Shown here piece by piece: positions 1 through 8,273 of a stretch of DNA of 64,000 nucleotides. A model generated the notes under the pieces. The model was not told the origin of the DNA. It made no database searches and saw nothing but the letters and a program-made list of their open reading frames with translations. Both the position numbers and the translations under genes were made by a program. Position 1 is the first letter of the stretch. Each line of letters begins with the position of its first letter. Origin of the DNA: Candidatus Sulfopaludibacter sp. SbA3 (GTDB lineage Bacteria; Acidobacteriota; Vicinamibacteria; Vicinamibacterales; UBA2999); assembly GCA_945903265.1 (NCBI GenBank), contig CAMDNQ010000005.1, positions 115,787 to 179,786 on the forward strand, in the 5' to 3' direction.

Positions 1-155
1 ACGTCCGCCCTGATCGCCGGCAACTCTGTCAGCAACTCGTGGCCGCCTTCCCGCGCAATCACTTGATAGCCGTGACGCTGCGCAAAGCGCTCCGCGAGCG
101 CCCGCATGCCTGGGTCATCGTCGACGACCAGGAGTCGGGGATCGTGTTCGGGCAT
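1..155 (-). CDS. Response regulator, receiver domain (partial, C-terminus off window)
   Basis: The reverse strand opens with ATG at 155 and reads a receiver-domain N-terminus: a hydrophobic beta strand followed by the acidic triplet (LLVVDDDPGMRAL), then an amphipathic helix with RFAQRHGYQV. The phospho-acceptor Asp and any output domain lie beyond the window edge. It starts 13 bases after the stop of the hybrid kinase, so it is probably the last visible member of the kaiC-kaiB-kinase operon and a candidate phosphotransfer partner. Only about 51 residues are visible, so the class of output domain cannot be given. Confidence 0.8.
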   Translation of the reverse strand, partial: MPEHDPRLLVVDDDPGMRALAERFAQRHGYQVIAREGGHELLTELPAIRAD

Positions 156-168
156 CAGAGGCAATCCG

Positions 169-2214
169 TTACCCACCGAGCAGCTCCTGCATTTTTCGAC
201 CCAGTGCTTCTGAGCTGAACGGCTTGTGCAGGAACGCAGTATCGGGATCGATGATGCCGTGATGACTGATCGCGTCTTCGGTGTACCCGGACATGTAGAT
301 CACTTTCAGGGTTGTGTGCCGTTTCATGAGCTGACGGGTCAGCTCAGGACCAGTGGCACCCGGCATGACGACGTCCGTCAGCAGGACGTCGATACCGGGA
401 TTGTCCTCGAATGTCAGGAGTGCTTCTTCCGCACTCGCAGCAACGAACACCTCGTACCCCTGTCGCTGCAGAAACCGTCTGGTCAACTCGCGAAGCCCGG
501 TTGAATCGTCGACCACGAGGACCGTCCCGACCCCGGCATGCGGTAAGTACGGCGGCGCCTGGACCTCGGTGGGGATCGCCGCAGCATCCCGCCGGAAATA
601 CACCTTCAACGACGTCCCCTTGCCGACCTCGCTGTAGACGCCAACAGTTCCGCCATTCGCGACGACGATTCCATGAACGGTCGCGAGACCCAGACCCGTG
701 CCCCTGCCGACCGCCTTTGTAGAGAAGAAGGGCTCGAAGAGCCGCGCCTGCACTTCCGCTGTCATGCCTGTGCCCGTATCAGACACGGTCAGCGCGACGT
801 ACGAACCGGCGTTCGCGGCGAAGTGGGTTGACGTATAGTCGCCGTCGAGATCGACGTTGGCGGTGTTAATGGTGAGTGTGCCGCCTTTCGGCATTGCGTC
901 CCGGGCATTGACCGCCAGGTTCATGATGATCTGTTCCACCTGGCCACGGTCGGCGGTGACGGCGCCAAGATTGGGCCGCAGATTCACGACGACCGCCACG
1001 TCTGCTCCGATCAGACGCTCGATCATCGGGCGCATGTCCGCGACGATGACGTTCAGATCGAGCAGCGTCGGCTGGATGATCTGCTGGCGGCTGAATGCGA
1101 GTAGCTGCCGTGTCAGTCCCGCGGCCATCGTGCCCGCGTTCTGGATCTGGATGATGTCCGCCTGACGCGGATCCGTCGGCTGCAGATCGACGAGCAGGAG
1201 CTCGCAGTACCCCAGGATCGCGGTCAGGAGATTGTTGAAGTCGTGCGCGACCCCGCCCGCCAGCCGGCCGACGGCATCCATTTTCTGTGCCTGCAGGTAC
1301 TGCGCCTCCAGGGTATGCCGTTCGGTGACATCCTGGGAGATGCCGATGCCTCGAACGGGTTCGCCGTTGCTTCCGAGAAAAATCCGCCCTGTGCCACTCA
1401 GCCGACGGACCGTGCCGTCTGGCCATGTCGCGCGATTCAATACCGAAAAATCGGATCCGGTCTTGATCGCGTTCTCCAGGGCTTTCAAGAAGGGGGCGCG
1501 ATCCTCCAGATGAATCCGATCCCTGAAGGCCGCGAACGTTCCCGGAAACGTACCTGCCTGGAAGCCGTACTGCGCTGCCATGGTGTCGGACCATCGGAGC
1601 ACGCCGGTCGTGTAGTCCATGTCCCAGATGCCAACGTGCGCAGCCTCTAACGCAAATTGCATCCTTTCATCTGCGACTTGCAGCGCCGCTTTGGCCCGAC
1701 CCCTTTCGGAGATATCTGCTCCGGAACTGAACGTACCGATCACGCGGCCTCCGTCGTCGCGCAGCACTGTATTCCGCCACTCAATCAGCCGCTCCTCGCC
1801 GGACCGGGTCAGCACGGCGTTCTCGCCCAAGGGAAGGCCGCCACTCAGCAAGAGATGAAACTTGCTCCTCAGCTCTTGCCTGATTCCCGCTGGAAGGCAG
1901 GTGTCAATCCAGTCGCGGCCCATCAACTCCGATGCTTCCCATCCGAGGACCGCGCATGCGTAGCGATTGACCAGCGTGATCCGGCAGTCGGTGTCGAGCG
2001 CCAGCAGGAGCACATCGGGCGTATCGAGGTACCGCTGGGCGCGGTCTCGCTCCTCGCGCAACGCATCCTGCGCTTTCGCCAGCAGCACCGGCGTCTTGCT
2101 CGTCGAATCGACGACCGCATCGATCTGGCCGGAGAGCAACGCCTCGATGGTCGCTTCGGCCTCCGCCAGGCGTCGCTGAAGCTCCCGCGTGTGGCGGTCT
2201 TCGGCGGCGGTCAT
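169..2214 (-). CDS. Hybrid sensor histidine kinase (PAS-PAS-HisKA-HATPase-REC), kai operon
   Basis: A 681-residue soluble hybrid kinase with no membrane segment. Domain order: N-terminal coiled coil (about 1-60), two PAS/PAC modules (about 62-170 and 185-305, ending in ADISERGRA and SQDVTERHT), an HDFNN-type H-box near residue 325 (GGVAHDFNNLL), a complete HATPase with N, G1 and GTGLGLATV boxes, and a C-terminal receiver domain (about 565-680) with VVDDS, a TDVVMP phospho-acceptor and a KPF lysine. Its ATG overlaps the kaiB stop as ATGA (2211-2214), which implies translational coupling. The context makes it a likely output or input kinase of the KaiBC module; that link is inferred from position only. 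Confidence 0.88.
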   Translation of the reverse strand: MTAAEDRHTRELQRRLAEAEATIEALLSGQIDAVVDSTSKTPVLLAKAQDALREERDRAQRYLDTPDVLLLALDTDCRITLVNRYACAVLGWEASELMGRDWIDTCLPAGIRQELRSKFHLLLSGGLPLGENAVLTRSGEERLIEWRNTVLRDDGGRVIGTFSSGADISERGRAKAALQVADERMQFALEAAHVGIWDMDYTTGVLRWSDTMAAQYGFQAGTFPGTFAAFRDRIHLEDRAPFLKALENAIKTGSDFSVLNRATWPDGTVRRLSGTGRIFLGSNGEPVRGIGISQDVTERHTLEAQYLQAQKMDAVGRLAGGVAHDFNNLLTAILGYCELLLVDLQPTDPRQADIIQIQNAGTMAAGLTRQLLAFSRQQIIQPTLLDLNVIVADMRPMIERLIGADVAVVVNLRPNLGAVTADRGQVEQIIMNLAVNARDAMPKGGTLTINTANVDLDGDYTSTHFAANAGSYVALTVSDTGTGMTAEVQARLFEPFFSTKAVGRGTGLGLATVHGIVVANGGTVGVYSEVGKGTSLKVYFRRDAAAIPTEVQAPPYLPHAGVGTVLVVDDSTGLRELTRRFLQRQGYEVFVAASAEEALLTFEDNPGIDVLLTDVVMPGATGPELTRQLMKRHTTLKVIYMSGYTEDAISHHGIIDPDTAFLHKPFSSEALGRKMQELLGG

Positions 2215-2501
2215 TTCGCGGAGAGGGCCATGAGCAGCTGCGTCGTGTCGCTCAGACTGCCGATCACGCGCTGGGCCGGCAGCGGCGCCAGCTTCAGGAG
2301 CGTCGGGGTGACGATGATGCTGTCCGCGAGCCCTCGCTCGGGGTGTTTGAACAGATCGACAATTTCGAGTTCATGGCCGGAGGCGAAGTGCTCGTCACAG
2401 ATCGCCCGCACGTTCGCGACCGCGCGTACCGAGTTCGGCGCCTGGCCCGCGATATACAGGCGTAGCCGCAGTCCGGTCGTTCTCGCGCGGGCCTTGGCCA
2501 A
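2211..2501 (-). CDS. kaiB: KaiB clock protein
   Basis: About 96 residues matching KaiB over its whole length: LRLYIAGQAPNSVRAV at the N-terminus, then EIVDLFKHPERG, IIVTPTLLKLAP and RVIGSLSD. This is the thioredoxin-like, fold-switching partner that binds the KaiC CI ring in cyanobacteria. No ATG is present in frame; the best start is TTG at 2501, two bases after the kaiC stop and about 10 bases after GGGGAG inside the kaiC 3' end. The stop overlaps the kinase ATG. The kaiC-kaiB order and spacing fit one transcript. No kaiA is visible, as in most non-cyanobacterial kai loci. Confidence 0.9.
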   Translation of the reverse strand: MAKARARTTGLRLRLYIAGQAPNSVRAVANVRAICDEHFASGHELEIVDLFKHPERGLADSIIVTPTLLKLAPLPAQRVIGSLSDTTQLLMALSAK

Positions 2502-2503
2502 CG

Positions 2504-4258
2504 TTACGACGCTCCCCGTCCACTGGTGATGGGCGTTCCTGGCCTTTCGACCCGGCGCGACCCCGCAAGAATCTCTGCATCTGCATGACGCATCTTCCGC
2601 AGCACCGCCCGGTCGGTCTTCAGTAGTCTGGATGCAGTTCCGGTGGCGTCCGCGAGGAGCGCGATCTCTGCGCTCCTCGCCTCCATTTCGGTGTGCACGA
2701 CCTGCAGCCGCGCCGCGGCCTCGGCCTGCGCGAGCTGCAACTGGAGCCGTTTGAGCTCGAGGGCAACCTTGGTGCGCTTGGCCGCCGCAGTTTCCTCCTG
2801 CTCCCACTCCCATCGCGCAACCCCCATGAGCACTTTTCCCTGGGCGATAAACACGTCGGTCAGGCTTACCCCGTCGTTGGAGAGCGTGAGCTCCCGCACC
2901 TGATTGGAATGGCCTGTTCCCCGCGATTTGACAATGGTCAGCGCGCGATTCCGCTCGCCGTCCTGGACGATATAGGAGAGGTGGATCCACGTATCGGCGA
3001 TGGTCGAGATGCCGGTGGCGGTCGCCTCGTCCGTGCTGAGACCTTCCATCAGCGACGTGTTGACGACCGTAATGCCCTCACCCTTGAGGAAGTCGAGGAA
3101 CTGCTGCGCCGCATCCGCCGAAGCGAGGTGCGACAGCTTCGTCGACAGCGCCGACAGCGGATCGATGATGAGGCATTCGGGCCTGTGCTCACGGACCTTG
3201 TCACGCAACGCCCCGAACTGGTCCTCGACGTTCGGTCCGCGCGTGCGCGTGGAATACATCCGGAGCAGACCGGACTTCAGGTGTGGAGCGAGCTGGATAT
3301 TCACGGATCGCAGGTTACGGACGATCTGCGCGGCGCCTTCGTCAAAACTGACGTACAGCGTGCGGTCTCCGCGCTTGCAGGCAGCCGCGGCGAAGAGGCC
3401 GGACAGCGTCGACTTGGCGGTGCCTGGGGCGCCGGAGATCAGGACGTTGCTGCCCCGGTGATAGCCGCCGTTCAGCATGTGGTCGAGCCTGGGAAGGCCC
3501 GATGACACCCGTTGGTCGCTGACCTCATACGTGAGCTCTCTGGGGCCGCGGTTGGTCAGCTGCATGCCTTCGGCGGTGACTGAGACCGGAAACTCGTCAC
3601 CCGCAAAATCGGAGCCGCGGTATTTCATGACCCGGAGGTTGCGGAACGCCGACCCCTCGACGACCTGATGCCGAAGGACGACGACACAATCGACCATGAA
3701 CTGCAGAAAGCTGTAGCGCTGGTCGGCTTCGTTGGAACCGACCTTCTGGGTAATGGTGGCCGTCAGTCCCGTCTGCGCCAGCCAGTCGCGAAGGCGATAA
3801 ATCTCCCGGCGCTCGGCGACTGGATCATCCAGAAGGCCGAGTAATACGTCGATCCCGTCGAAGACGATGCGCTTCGCATGCAGTTCCGTGGCCTTCGCCT
3901 GAAGCAGACTGAGCAGCCCGGCCAAGTCGAATTCCCCGGCTTTGACGACGTCCGGCGAAAGGCGCGCATCGAGGAAAAAGAGCTTCTTCTTGACGAGCGC
4001 CGGAAGATCCCAGCCGAACGTGGCGGCATTCGCGATGATTTGCTGCGTACTCTCCTCGAAGGCCACGAATACACTCGCTTCTTTCGCGATATGTGCCGCA
4101 TTGACCAGCGACTGCAGGGCAAAGACCGTCTTCCCGCACCCCGCCCCCCCCATCACGAGCGTTGTTCGTCCGCGGGGCAGCCCCCCGTTGGTGATCTCAT
4201 CAAATCCCTGGATCCCGGTGGCAAATTTGGTGACGTTGGCGGGGGTACGAGTCTTCAT
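2504..4258 (-). CDS. kaiC: KaiC circadian-clock-type ATPase/autokinase
   Basis: 584 residues with the double RecA-like layout of KaiC. The CI Walker A is GGAGCGKT (37-44) with the catalytic pair EE at 68-69; the CII Walker A is GAPGTAKS (276-283) with DE at 306-307, so the first CII glutamate is Asp. The CII phosphorylation region reads TGISTIADT, keeping the equivalents of S431 and T432 (S418, T419). From about 476 on, the cyanobacterial KaiA-binding tail is replaced by a roughly 100-residue charged coiled coil. The start at 4258 is chosen because AAGGA lies 8 bases upstream; an in-frame extension upstream would run into the preceding regulator gene. Confidence 0.93.
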   Translation of the reverse strand: MKTRTPANVTKFATGIQGFDEITNGGLPRGRTTLVMGGAGCGKTVFALQSLVNAAHIAKEASVFVAFEESTQQIIANAATFGWDLPALVKKKLFFLDARLSPDVVKAGEFDLAGLLSLLQAKATELHAKRIVFDGIDVLLGLLDDPVAERREIYRLRDWLAQTGLTATITQKVGSNEADQRYSFLQFMVDCVVVLRHQVVEGSAFRNLRVMKYRGSDFAGDEFPVSVTAEGMQLTNRGPRELTYEVSDQRVSSGLPRLDHMLNGGYHRGSNVLISGAPGTAKSTLSGLFAAAACKRGDRTLYVSFDEGAAQIVRNLRSVNIQLAPHLKSGLLRMYSTRTRGPNVEDQFGALRDKVREHRPECLIIDPLSALSTKLSHLASADAAQQFLDFLKGEGITVVNTSLMEGLSTDEATATGISTIADTWIHLSYIVQDGERNRALTIVKSRGTGHSNQVRELTLSNDGVSLTDVFIAQGKVLMGVARWEWEQEETAAAKRTKVALELKRLQLQLAQAEAAARLQVVHTEMEARSAEIALLADATGTASRLLKTDRAVLRKMRHADAEILAGSRRVERPGTPITSGRGAS

Positions 4259-4296
4259 TTCAGATCCTTCAGGAAAGTTCGGATAACAGGGCCCAT

Positions 4297-4728
4297 TTAC
4301 GGCACCAACGCGCGTTCCAGGGCTTGACGCAACAGAAACTGGGAGAAGGGCTTCGTGACGTAGGCGACCGCGCCGATCTTGCGGCTCGTCTTCACGGTGT
4401 GGGAATCCTCGTGCGCGGTGCACATGACGATCGCGGTCGCGGGCCACCGGGCGTGCACGTGCTCCGCGAGCCACAGACCGTCGTGTTCCGGCATGCCGAC
4501 ATCACACACAAGGATGTCAGCGGGCTCGGCCGCCATCACGTCGAGAGCCTCAACGGCGTCTCCCACGTGTCTGACGCCGTAGCCCCAATCCTTCAGCATC
4601 CGGGCGAGCAGGATTCGCATCCCGATCTCGTCATCCGCAATAAGAACTCGCGGACGACGGACGCTGGCTGTGACTGTCGGCGTCTCGATGGCGTGTCTTA
4701 CGGAATCGGCCGCGAACGCATACATCAT
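4297..4728 (-). CDS. Single-domain response regulator, first gene of kaiC operon
   Basis: 143 residues. After a 25-residue leader comes a complete receiver domain: RVLIADDEIGMRILL (acid pocket), VCDVGMPEHDG (phospho-acceptor), MCTAHED (Thr switch) and YVTKPFS (conserved Lys). No DNA-binding or enzymatic output domain follows, so it probably works by phosphotransfer or protein contact, CheY/Spo0F-like. It lies 38 bases upstream of kaiC on the same strand and is probably transcribed with it. Two adjacent ATG codons (4728, 4725) could serve as start, preceded by GGGGA. Confidence 0.87.
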   Translation of the reverse strand: MMYAFAADSVRHAIETPTVTASVRRPRVLIADDEIGMRILLARMLKDWGYGVRHVGDAVEALDVMAAEPADILVCDVGMPEHDGLWLAEHVHARWPATAIVMCTAHEDSHTVKTSRKIGAVAYVTKPFSQFLLRQALERALVP

Positions 4729-4755
4729 TACGTCCCCATCTCAGACGACATTTTC

Positions 4756-4771
4756 GGCACGGTCGCTGCCG
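4756..4771 (-). promoter_or_regulatory. Weak sigma-54-like -24/-12 candidate upstream of kai operon
   Basis: On the reverse strand the sequence reads CGGCAG-CGACC-GTGCC, with GG and GC exactly 12 bases apart as sigma-54 holoenzyme requires, and lies about 28 bases before the regulator ATG at 4728. Three of the preferred bases differ (first T, last C of -24, first T of -12), so in GC-rich DNA this could be chance. It is listed because better copies precede other operons in this window. Confidence 0.3.
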
Positions 4772-4962
4772 ACCGCTGTTCAGAAGAGAACACGTTGGCG
4801 CTCATGTCTCCTCGTGGCAGCTGGATTCCTTGAAAAAAATTTACAGGGAAGCTGGGCAGTTGGCGTGCGCGCCCGGTTGCCGCGCCCATCGCACGGGCTG
4901 CAGCGCACAGGTACTGTCAGATAACTGCTTTAAATACAAAGGCTTGCATCCTCGCGAACTGG

Positions 4963-4978
4963 TGGCACCCGCCTCGCT
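4963..4978 (+). promoter_or_regulatory. Sigma-54-type promoter, copy 1
   Basis: TGGCAC-CCGCC-TCGCT matches the -24/-12 consensus (TGGCAC-N5-TTGCW) at all but one position with exact spacing. Transcription would begin near 4989, giving a leader of about 43 bases that holds a small hairpin (CCGG arms at 4993-4996 and 5009-5012) and AGAGG before the ATG at 5032. The same 16 bases are unchanged in the duplicated copy at 5784. Confidence 0.62.
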
Positions 4979-5031
4979 CTTAGCGGAGGTGTCCGGCGCA
5001 ATCAAGCACCGGAACCTTTAGAGGCCGCCCC

Positions 5032-5475
5032 ATGAACCGCATCGCCACCACCGTCGCCGCCGCCGCCATCCTGAGCCTGCTGATGTCCGCGTCCGCGTTC
5101 GCCGGCGAAGACACGGTGGTCGTGACGGCCTCGGCCGCGGCCGCGCAGATGCGACTGGGCAAGGCCCTTTCCCGCCCGAAGCTGCTACCGGCGCTCTATG
5201 CCAGCTATGCCGCGCTGCAGGCGTATGACGTGGTTTCCACGAAGCAGGGACTCGCGCGGGGCGCGCAGGAAGCGAATCCCCTGATGCAGGGTGTCGTCGG
5301 CAACAACGGCGCGTTCCTCGCCATGAAGGCCGCCGCCGTCGTCGGAACAATTGTCGCGGCCGAACGCCTCTGGAAGACCAACAAGGCCGCCGCGATCATG
5401 GTGATGGTCGCCTCGAACGGCGTCGCGGCAGTCGTGGCGGCCCGCAACGCACGCACGCTCCGTCAGCTCCCGTAA
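5032..5475 (+). CDS. Small exported/membrane protein, duplicated (DUF5658-like), copy 1
   Basis: 147 residues. It starts with a signal peptide or signal anchor (about 1-24, cleavage likely after AFA in SASAFAGED), then a region with YDVVSTKQGL followed by EANPLMQG, and two hydrophobic helices (about 93-111 and 116-135). The D..ST..G...E.NP pattern resembles small integral membrane proteins of the DUF5658 type; this family assignment is tentative. No enzymatic motif is seen. It stands alone behind a sigma-54-like promoter and is followed by a near-identical paralogue at 5854. Function unknown; a stress- or redox-induced envelope protein is only an inference from promoter type. Confidence 0.72.
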   Translation: MNRIATTVAAAAILSLLMSASAFAGEDTVVVTASAAAAQMRLGKALSRPKLLPALYASYAALQAYDVVSTKQGLARGAQEANPLMQGVVGNNGAFLAMKAAAVVGTIVAAERLWKTNKAAAIMVMVASNGVAAVVAARNARTLRQLP

Positions 5476-5783
5476 CGCCGCGCCGCTCCCGATCGTCGCG
5501 CCCCGCCTCCGCTCGCTCCGCACGGTCTCACGCACAACCGGGGGAACACCGCCCTCGGCTCCAGCCCGCCGAAACCCTCCTCGCCTTTCTCATCTCCCAA
5601 CCGCAACCACACCGTCGAGTCCCGTCTGACGCCGCAGCCCTGGGCAGTGGTCAACGGGGGATTTGAGAGCTGGGCCATACAGGGTGTGCGCGCTCGCTCG
5701 CGGCGCTCACCGCACGGGCCGCCGTGCACAGGACTTGTCAAGTAACTCTTTCAGAATCAACATCTTGCGTCTTATGTAACGGG

Positions 5784-5799
5784 TGGCACCCGCCTCGCT
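5784..5799 (+). promoter_or_regulatory. Sigma-54-type promoter, copy 2
   Basis: TGGCAC-CCGCC-TCGCT, identical to the copy-1 element, 55 bases before the second gene. Upstream bases differ clearly between copies (for example ACTTGTCAAGTAACT here, ACTGTCAGATAACT there), so retention of this core through divergence supports function. Confidence 0.62.
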
Positions 5800-5853
5800 C
5801 TTAGAGGATGCATCCGGCGCAATCAAGCACCGGAACCTTTTAGAGGCCGCCCC

Positions 5854-6297
5854 ATGAACCGCATCGCCACCACCGTCGCCGCCGCCGCCATCCTGAGCCT
5901 GCTGATGTCCGCTCCCGCGTTCGCCGGCGAAGACACGGTGGTGGTGACAGCCGCGGCTACCGCGGCGCAGATGCGACTGGGCAAGGCCCTCGCCCGCCCG
6001 AAGCTGCTGCCGGCGCTCTATGCCAGCTATGCCGCGCTGCAGGCGTATGACGTGGTTTCCACGAAGCAGGGACTCGCGCGGGGCGCGCAGGAAGCGAATC
6101 CCCTGATGCAGGGTGTCGTCGGCAACAACGGTGCGTTCCTGGCCATGAAGGCCGTCGCCGTCGTCGGCACCATCGTCGCCGCCGAACGCCTCTGGAAGAC
6201 GAACAAGGCCGCGGCGATTATGGTGATGGTCGCTTCGAACGGCGTCGCGGCGGTCGTGGCGGCCCGCAACGCCCGCACGCTCCGTCAGCTTCGGTAA
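5854..6297 (+). CDS. Small exported/membrane protein, duplicated (DUF5658-like), copy 2
   Basis: 147 residues, differing from copy 1 at about ten positions (for example SAPAFAGED for SASAFAGED, a few changes after VVVTA, and a final LR for LP). The signal segment, the YDVVSTKQGL...EANPLMQG region and both C-terminal helices are the same. Many differences are synonymous third-base changes, so both copies appear to be under protein-level selection rather than one being a pseudogene. The promoter and leader hairpin are also retained. No partner gene lies downstream on this strand. Confidence 0.72.
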   Translation: MNRIATTVAAAAILSLLMSAPAFAGEDTVVVTAAATAAQMRLGKALARPKLLPALYASYAALQAYDVVSTKQGLARGAQEANPLMQGVVGNNGAFLAMKAVAVVGTIVAAERLWKTNKAAAIMVMVASNGVAAVVAARNARTLRQLR

Positions 6298-6446
6298 CTC
6301 ACGCCGCTCTCGTTTCGTCGCCCCGTCTCCGCTCGCTCCGCAAGGTCTCACGCACAACCGGGGGGAGCACCGCCCTCGGCTCCAGCCCGCCGACCTTCCA
6401 CGGCGACCCTCACACTCTCCCGCTACAACGCTTATTACGTGGACAC

Positions 6447-8123
6447 TCAGCCATCGCGGGGCAGGCGAACCGTAAACGTCGCCCCTTGCCCGGGACCTGC
6501 GCTTTGCGCGGCCACCGTTCCTCCGTGCGCCTCGACGATCTGCTTCACGATCGCGAGTCCCAGGCCGAGCCCGCCGTGTTCGCGGGCATCCTTGCCCTGG
6601 CGGAAGCGCTCGAACACGAGTGGCAGGAACGCCGGATCGATGCCACGGCCGGTATCGGTCACGGTCACGATCGCTTCGTCGCCGACCCGCGTGCCCGCCA
6701 CTCGGATAGAGCCGCTCGGCGCGGTGAACTTGATCGCGTTATTGAGGAGATTCCAGAACACCTGCTGCAGCCGGAGACGATCGCCACACACGCGCAGAGA
6801 AGGGACGGCGATGTCGATGCGGATCCGGCGCGCCTTCGCGGCCGGCTCGACCACCTCGCGGGCGGCCTGCACAGGCTCGCCAATCGGCAACGACTCGGTC
6901 GCCAGCCGGACGCGCCCAGCGACGAAGGCCGAGAGATCCAGCATGTCGTCAACCAGACGCTTCTGCGCCAGTGCATTGCGGCGGATCGTCTCGGCGATGC
7001 GAGGCAACCGCGCCTCGTCGACAGCACCTTTTGCGAGCATGTCGCTCCAGCCAAGCACCGCATTCAGCGGCGTCCGCAGCTCGTGCGAGAGCGCGGCAAG
7101 GAACTCGTCCTTGAGGGCGTTCGCGCCCTCCGCTTCGTCGCGGGCCGCACGTTCCCGCTCGATCAAGCTCTCCCGTTCGCGCTCGTGCTGCTGCCGTTCG
7201 GTGATATCGCGCACGAACCCGATGAACGTCCACGCGCCTCTCACCCGCATACGGGTAATCGTCAACTCCACGGGAAAGACACTGCCGTCGCGGCGGCACG
7301 CGGTCAGCTCCACCCGGCGTTCCAGCAGCTGTGATTGTCCGGACGCCTGGTGACGCCGCAGCCCGGCACGGTGCGCTTCGCGCAGGTGTGGCGGGACGAT
7401 AAGAGCGGCAAGTTCCTGCCCGACCGCATCCTCCCGGTCGTACCCGAAGAGGCGCTGGGCGGCGATATTGAACTCCTGCACCATGCCCTGCTCGTCCATC
7501 GCGATGATGGCATCGAGCGACCCGTTGATGATGGCCGCGTAGCGTGCCTCGTTCTCGTCGAGCTGCTCTTCGAGGGCCCGTCGCTGAATGAACTGCCCCA
7601 GCTGACGACCAATCGCCTCGGTCAACCGGAGGAACTGCGGCGTGACCGACTCGGTCCGCCAGGTGAAGCACTCGACCACGCCGACGATGCCGTCGCGGTT
7701 CACCACGGGGAACGCCACGGCGCCGTGCAGACCGGCGTGGCGCACGGCGTTGATACGTGGCATCCGCGTCTCATGCTGGACGCGCGAGAGCCACATCGCG
7801 TTGCCGTCCTGCCAGCACCGGCCGGGAAGCCCCTCGCCAGGCTTGAAACGGAGTCCGTGCGAGATGCCCGCGAACTCCTTGACGCGCGGCTCGGCAATCG
7901 ACCACGCGTGCGTGCACTCGATCTCTGCGGATTCGCGACGAACGATCCAGAACCCTGCGTACTGCCACTGCAGCGCCTCGCCGAGCGCCGGCAGCAGGGC
8001 GACAGCCGCGCCGTCGACGCTGACGGCGTCGCTCAGGACCCGGCTGACGGCGTACTGGACCTCTGCATGCCGCGCCGGATCGATGTCCGATGCGGCTGCG
8101 TCAGGTGGGGACTCGTCGGCCAT
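6447..8123 (-). CDS. Sensor histidine kinase (GAF-PAS-HisKA-HATPase)
   Basis: 558 residues from the ATG at 8123; an upstream in-frame ATG at 8219 would add 32 low-complexity residues and is less likely. Order: GAF (about 20-170, GEGLPGRCWQ and VVNRDGIVGVVECF), PAS (about 190-310, FNIAAQRLFGYDREDAVG, closing RDITERQQ), coiled coil, H-box ALSHELRTPLNAVLGW, HATPase with WNLLNNAIKFT, DTGRGID and GGLGLGLAIVKQ. No transmembrane helix, so it is cytosolic. No receiver domain or adjacent regulator gene, so it is an orphan; the divergent neighbour is a MEDS-domain protein that may share its signal. Confidence 0.87.
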   Translation of the reverse strand: MADESPPDAAASDIDPARHAEVQYAVSRVLSDAVSVDGAAVALLPALGEALQWQYAGFWIVRRESAEIECTHAWSIAEPRVKEFAGISHGLRFKPGEGLPGRCWQDGNAMWLSRVQHETRMPRINAVRHAGLHGAVAFPVVNRDGIVGVVECFTWRTESVTPQFLRLTEAIGRQLGQFIQRRALEEQLDENEARYAAIINGSLDAIIAMDEQGMVQEFNIAAQRLFGYDREDAVGQELAALIVPPHLREAHRAGLRRHQASGQSQLLERRVELTACRRDGSVFPVELTITRMRVRGAWTFIGFVRDITERQQHERERESLIERERAARDEAEGANALKDEFLAALSHELRTPLNAVLGWSDMLAKGAVDEARLPRIAETIRRNALAQKRLVDDMLDLSAFVAGRVRLATESLPIGEPVQAAREVVEPAAKARRIRIDIAVPSLRVCGDRLRLQQVFWNLLNNAIKFTAPSGSIRVAGTRVGDEAIVTVTDTGRGIDPAFLPLVFERFRQGKDAREHGGLGLGLAIVKQIVEAHGGTVAAQSAGPGQGATFTVRLPRDG

Positions 8124-8273
8124 GAATGATGGGCCGCGTGGACGGCCGCTGATTTCATTATGCAGCGGCCAGACGCGCGAAGATCCCGGAGGCGGCGACG
8201 CCTCGGCACGCTGCGTCATAATGCATGAACGTGCGCAGGCCGCCTACCTCAACCATTGCGCACAACTGGCAGC

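Larger units (their letters stand above)
4849..6395. repeat. Tandem duplication (about 725-bp unit, two copies)
   Basis: The segments at about 4849-5570 and 5667-6395 are diverged copies in the same orientation, offset by about 822 bp. Each contains a 5' region, a sigma-54-like promoter, a short leader hairpin, the small protein gene and a matching 3' flank (CTCCGCTCGCTCCG and CACGCACAACCGG in both). The protein genes and the promoter core are much better conserved than the DNA 60-120 bases upstream of the promoter. Apart from promoter, hairpin and flank, the roughly 300-base gap at 4729-5031 and the gap at 5476-5853 show no further gene. Confidence 0.85.

Noticed and set aside
4258..4474. 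Longer KaiC beginning at 4474
   Set aside because: The extra 72 residues are Arg/Pro-rich antisense-like sequence overlapping the upstream regulator; AAGGA before the ATG at 4258 gives a canonical KaiC N-terminus.
4961..5031. Riboswitch-like leader before the duplicated small gene
   Set aside because: It lacks the conserved cores of c-di-GMP, SAM, cobalamin and other riboswitches I know; the conserved part is better explained as a -24/-12 promoter followed by a short hairpin.
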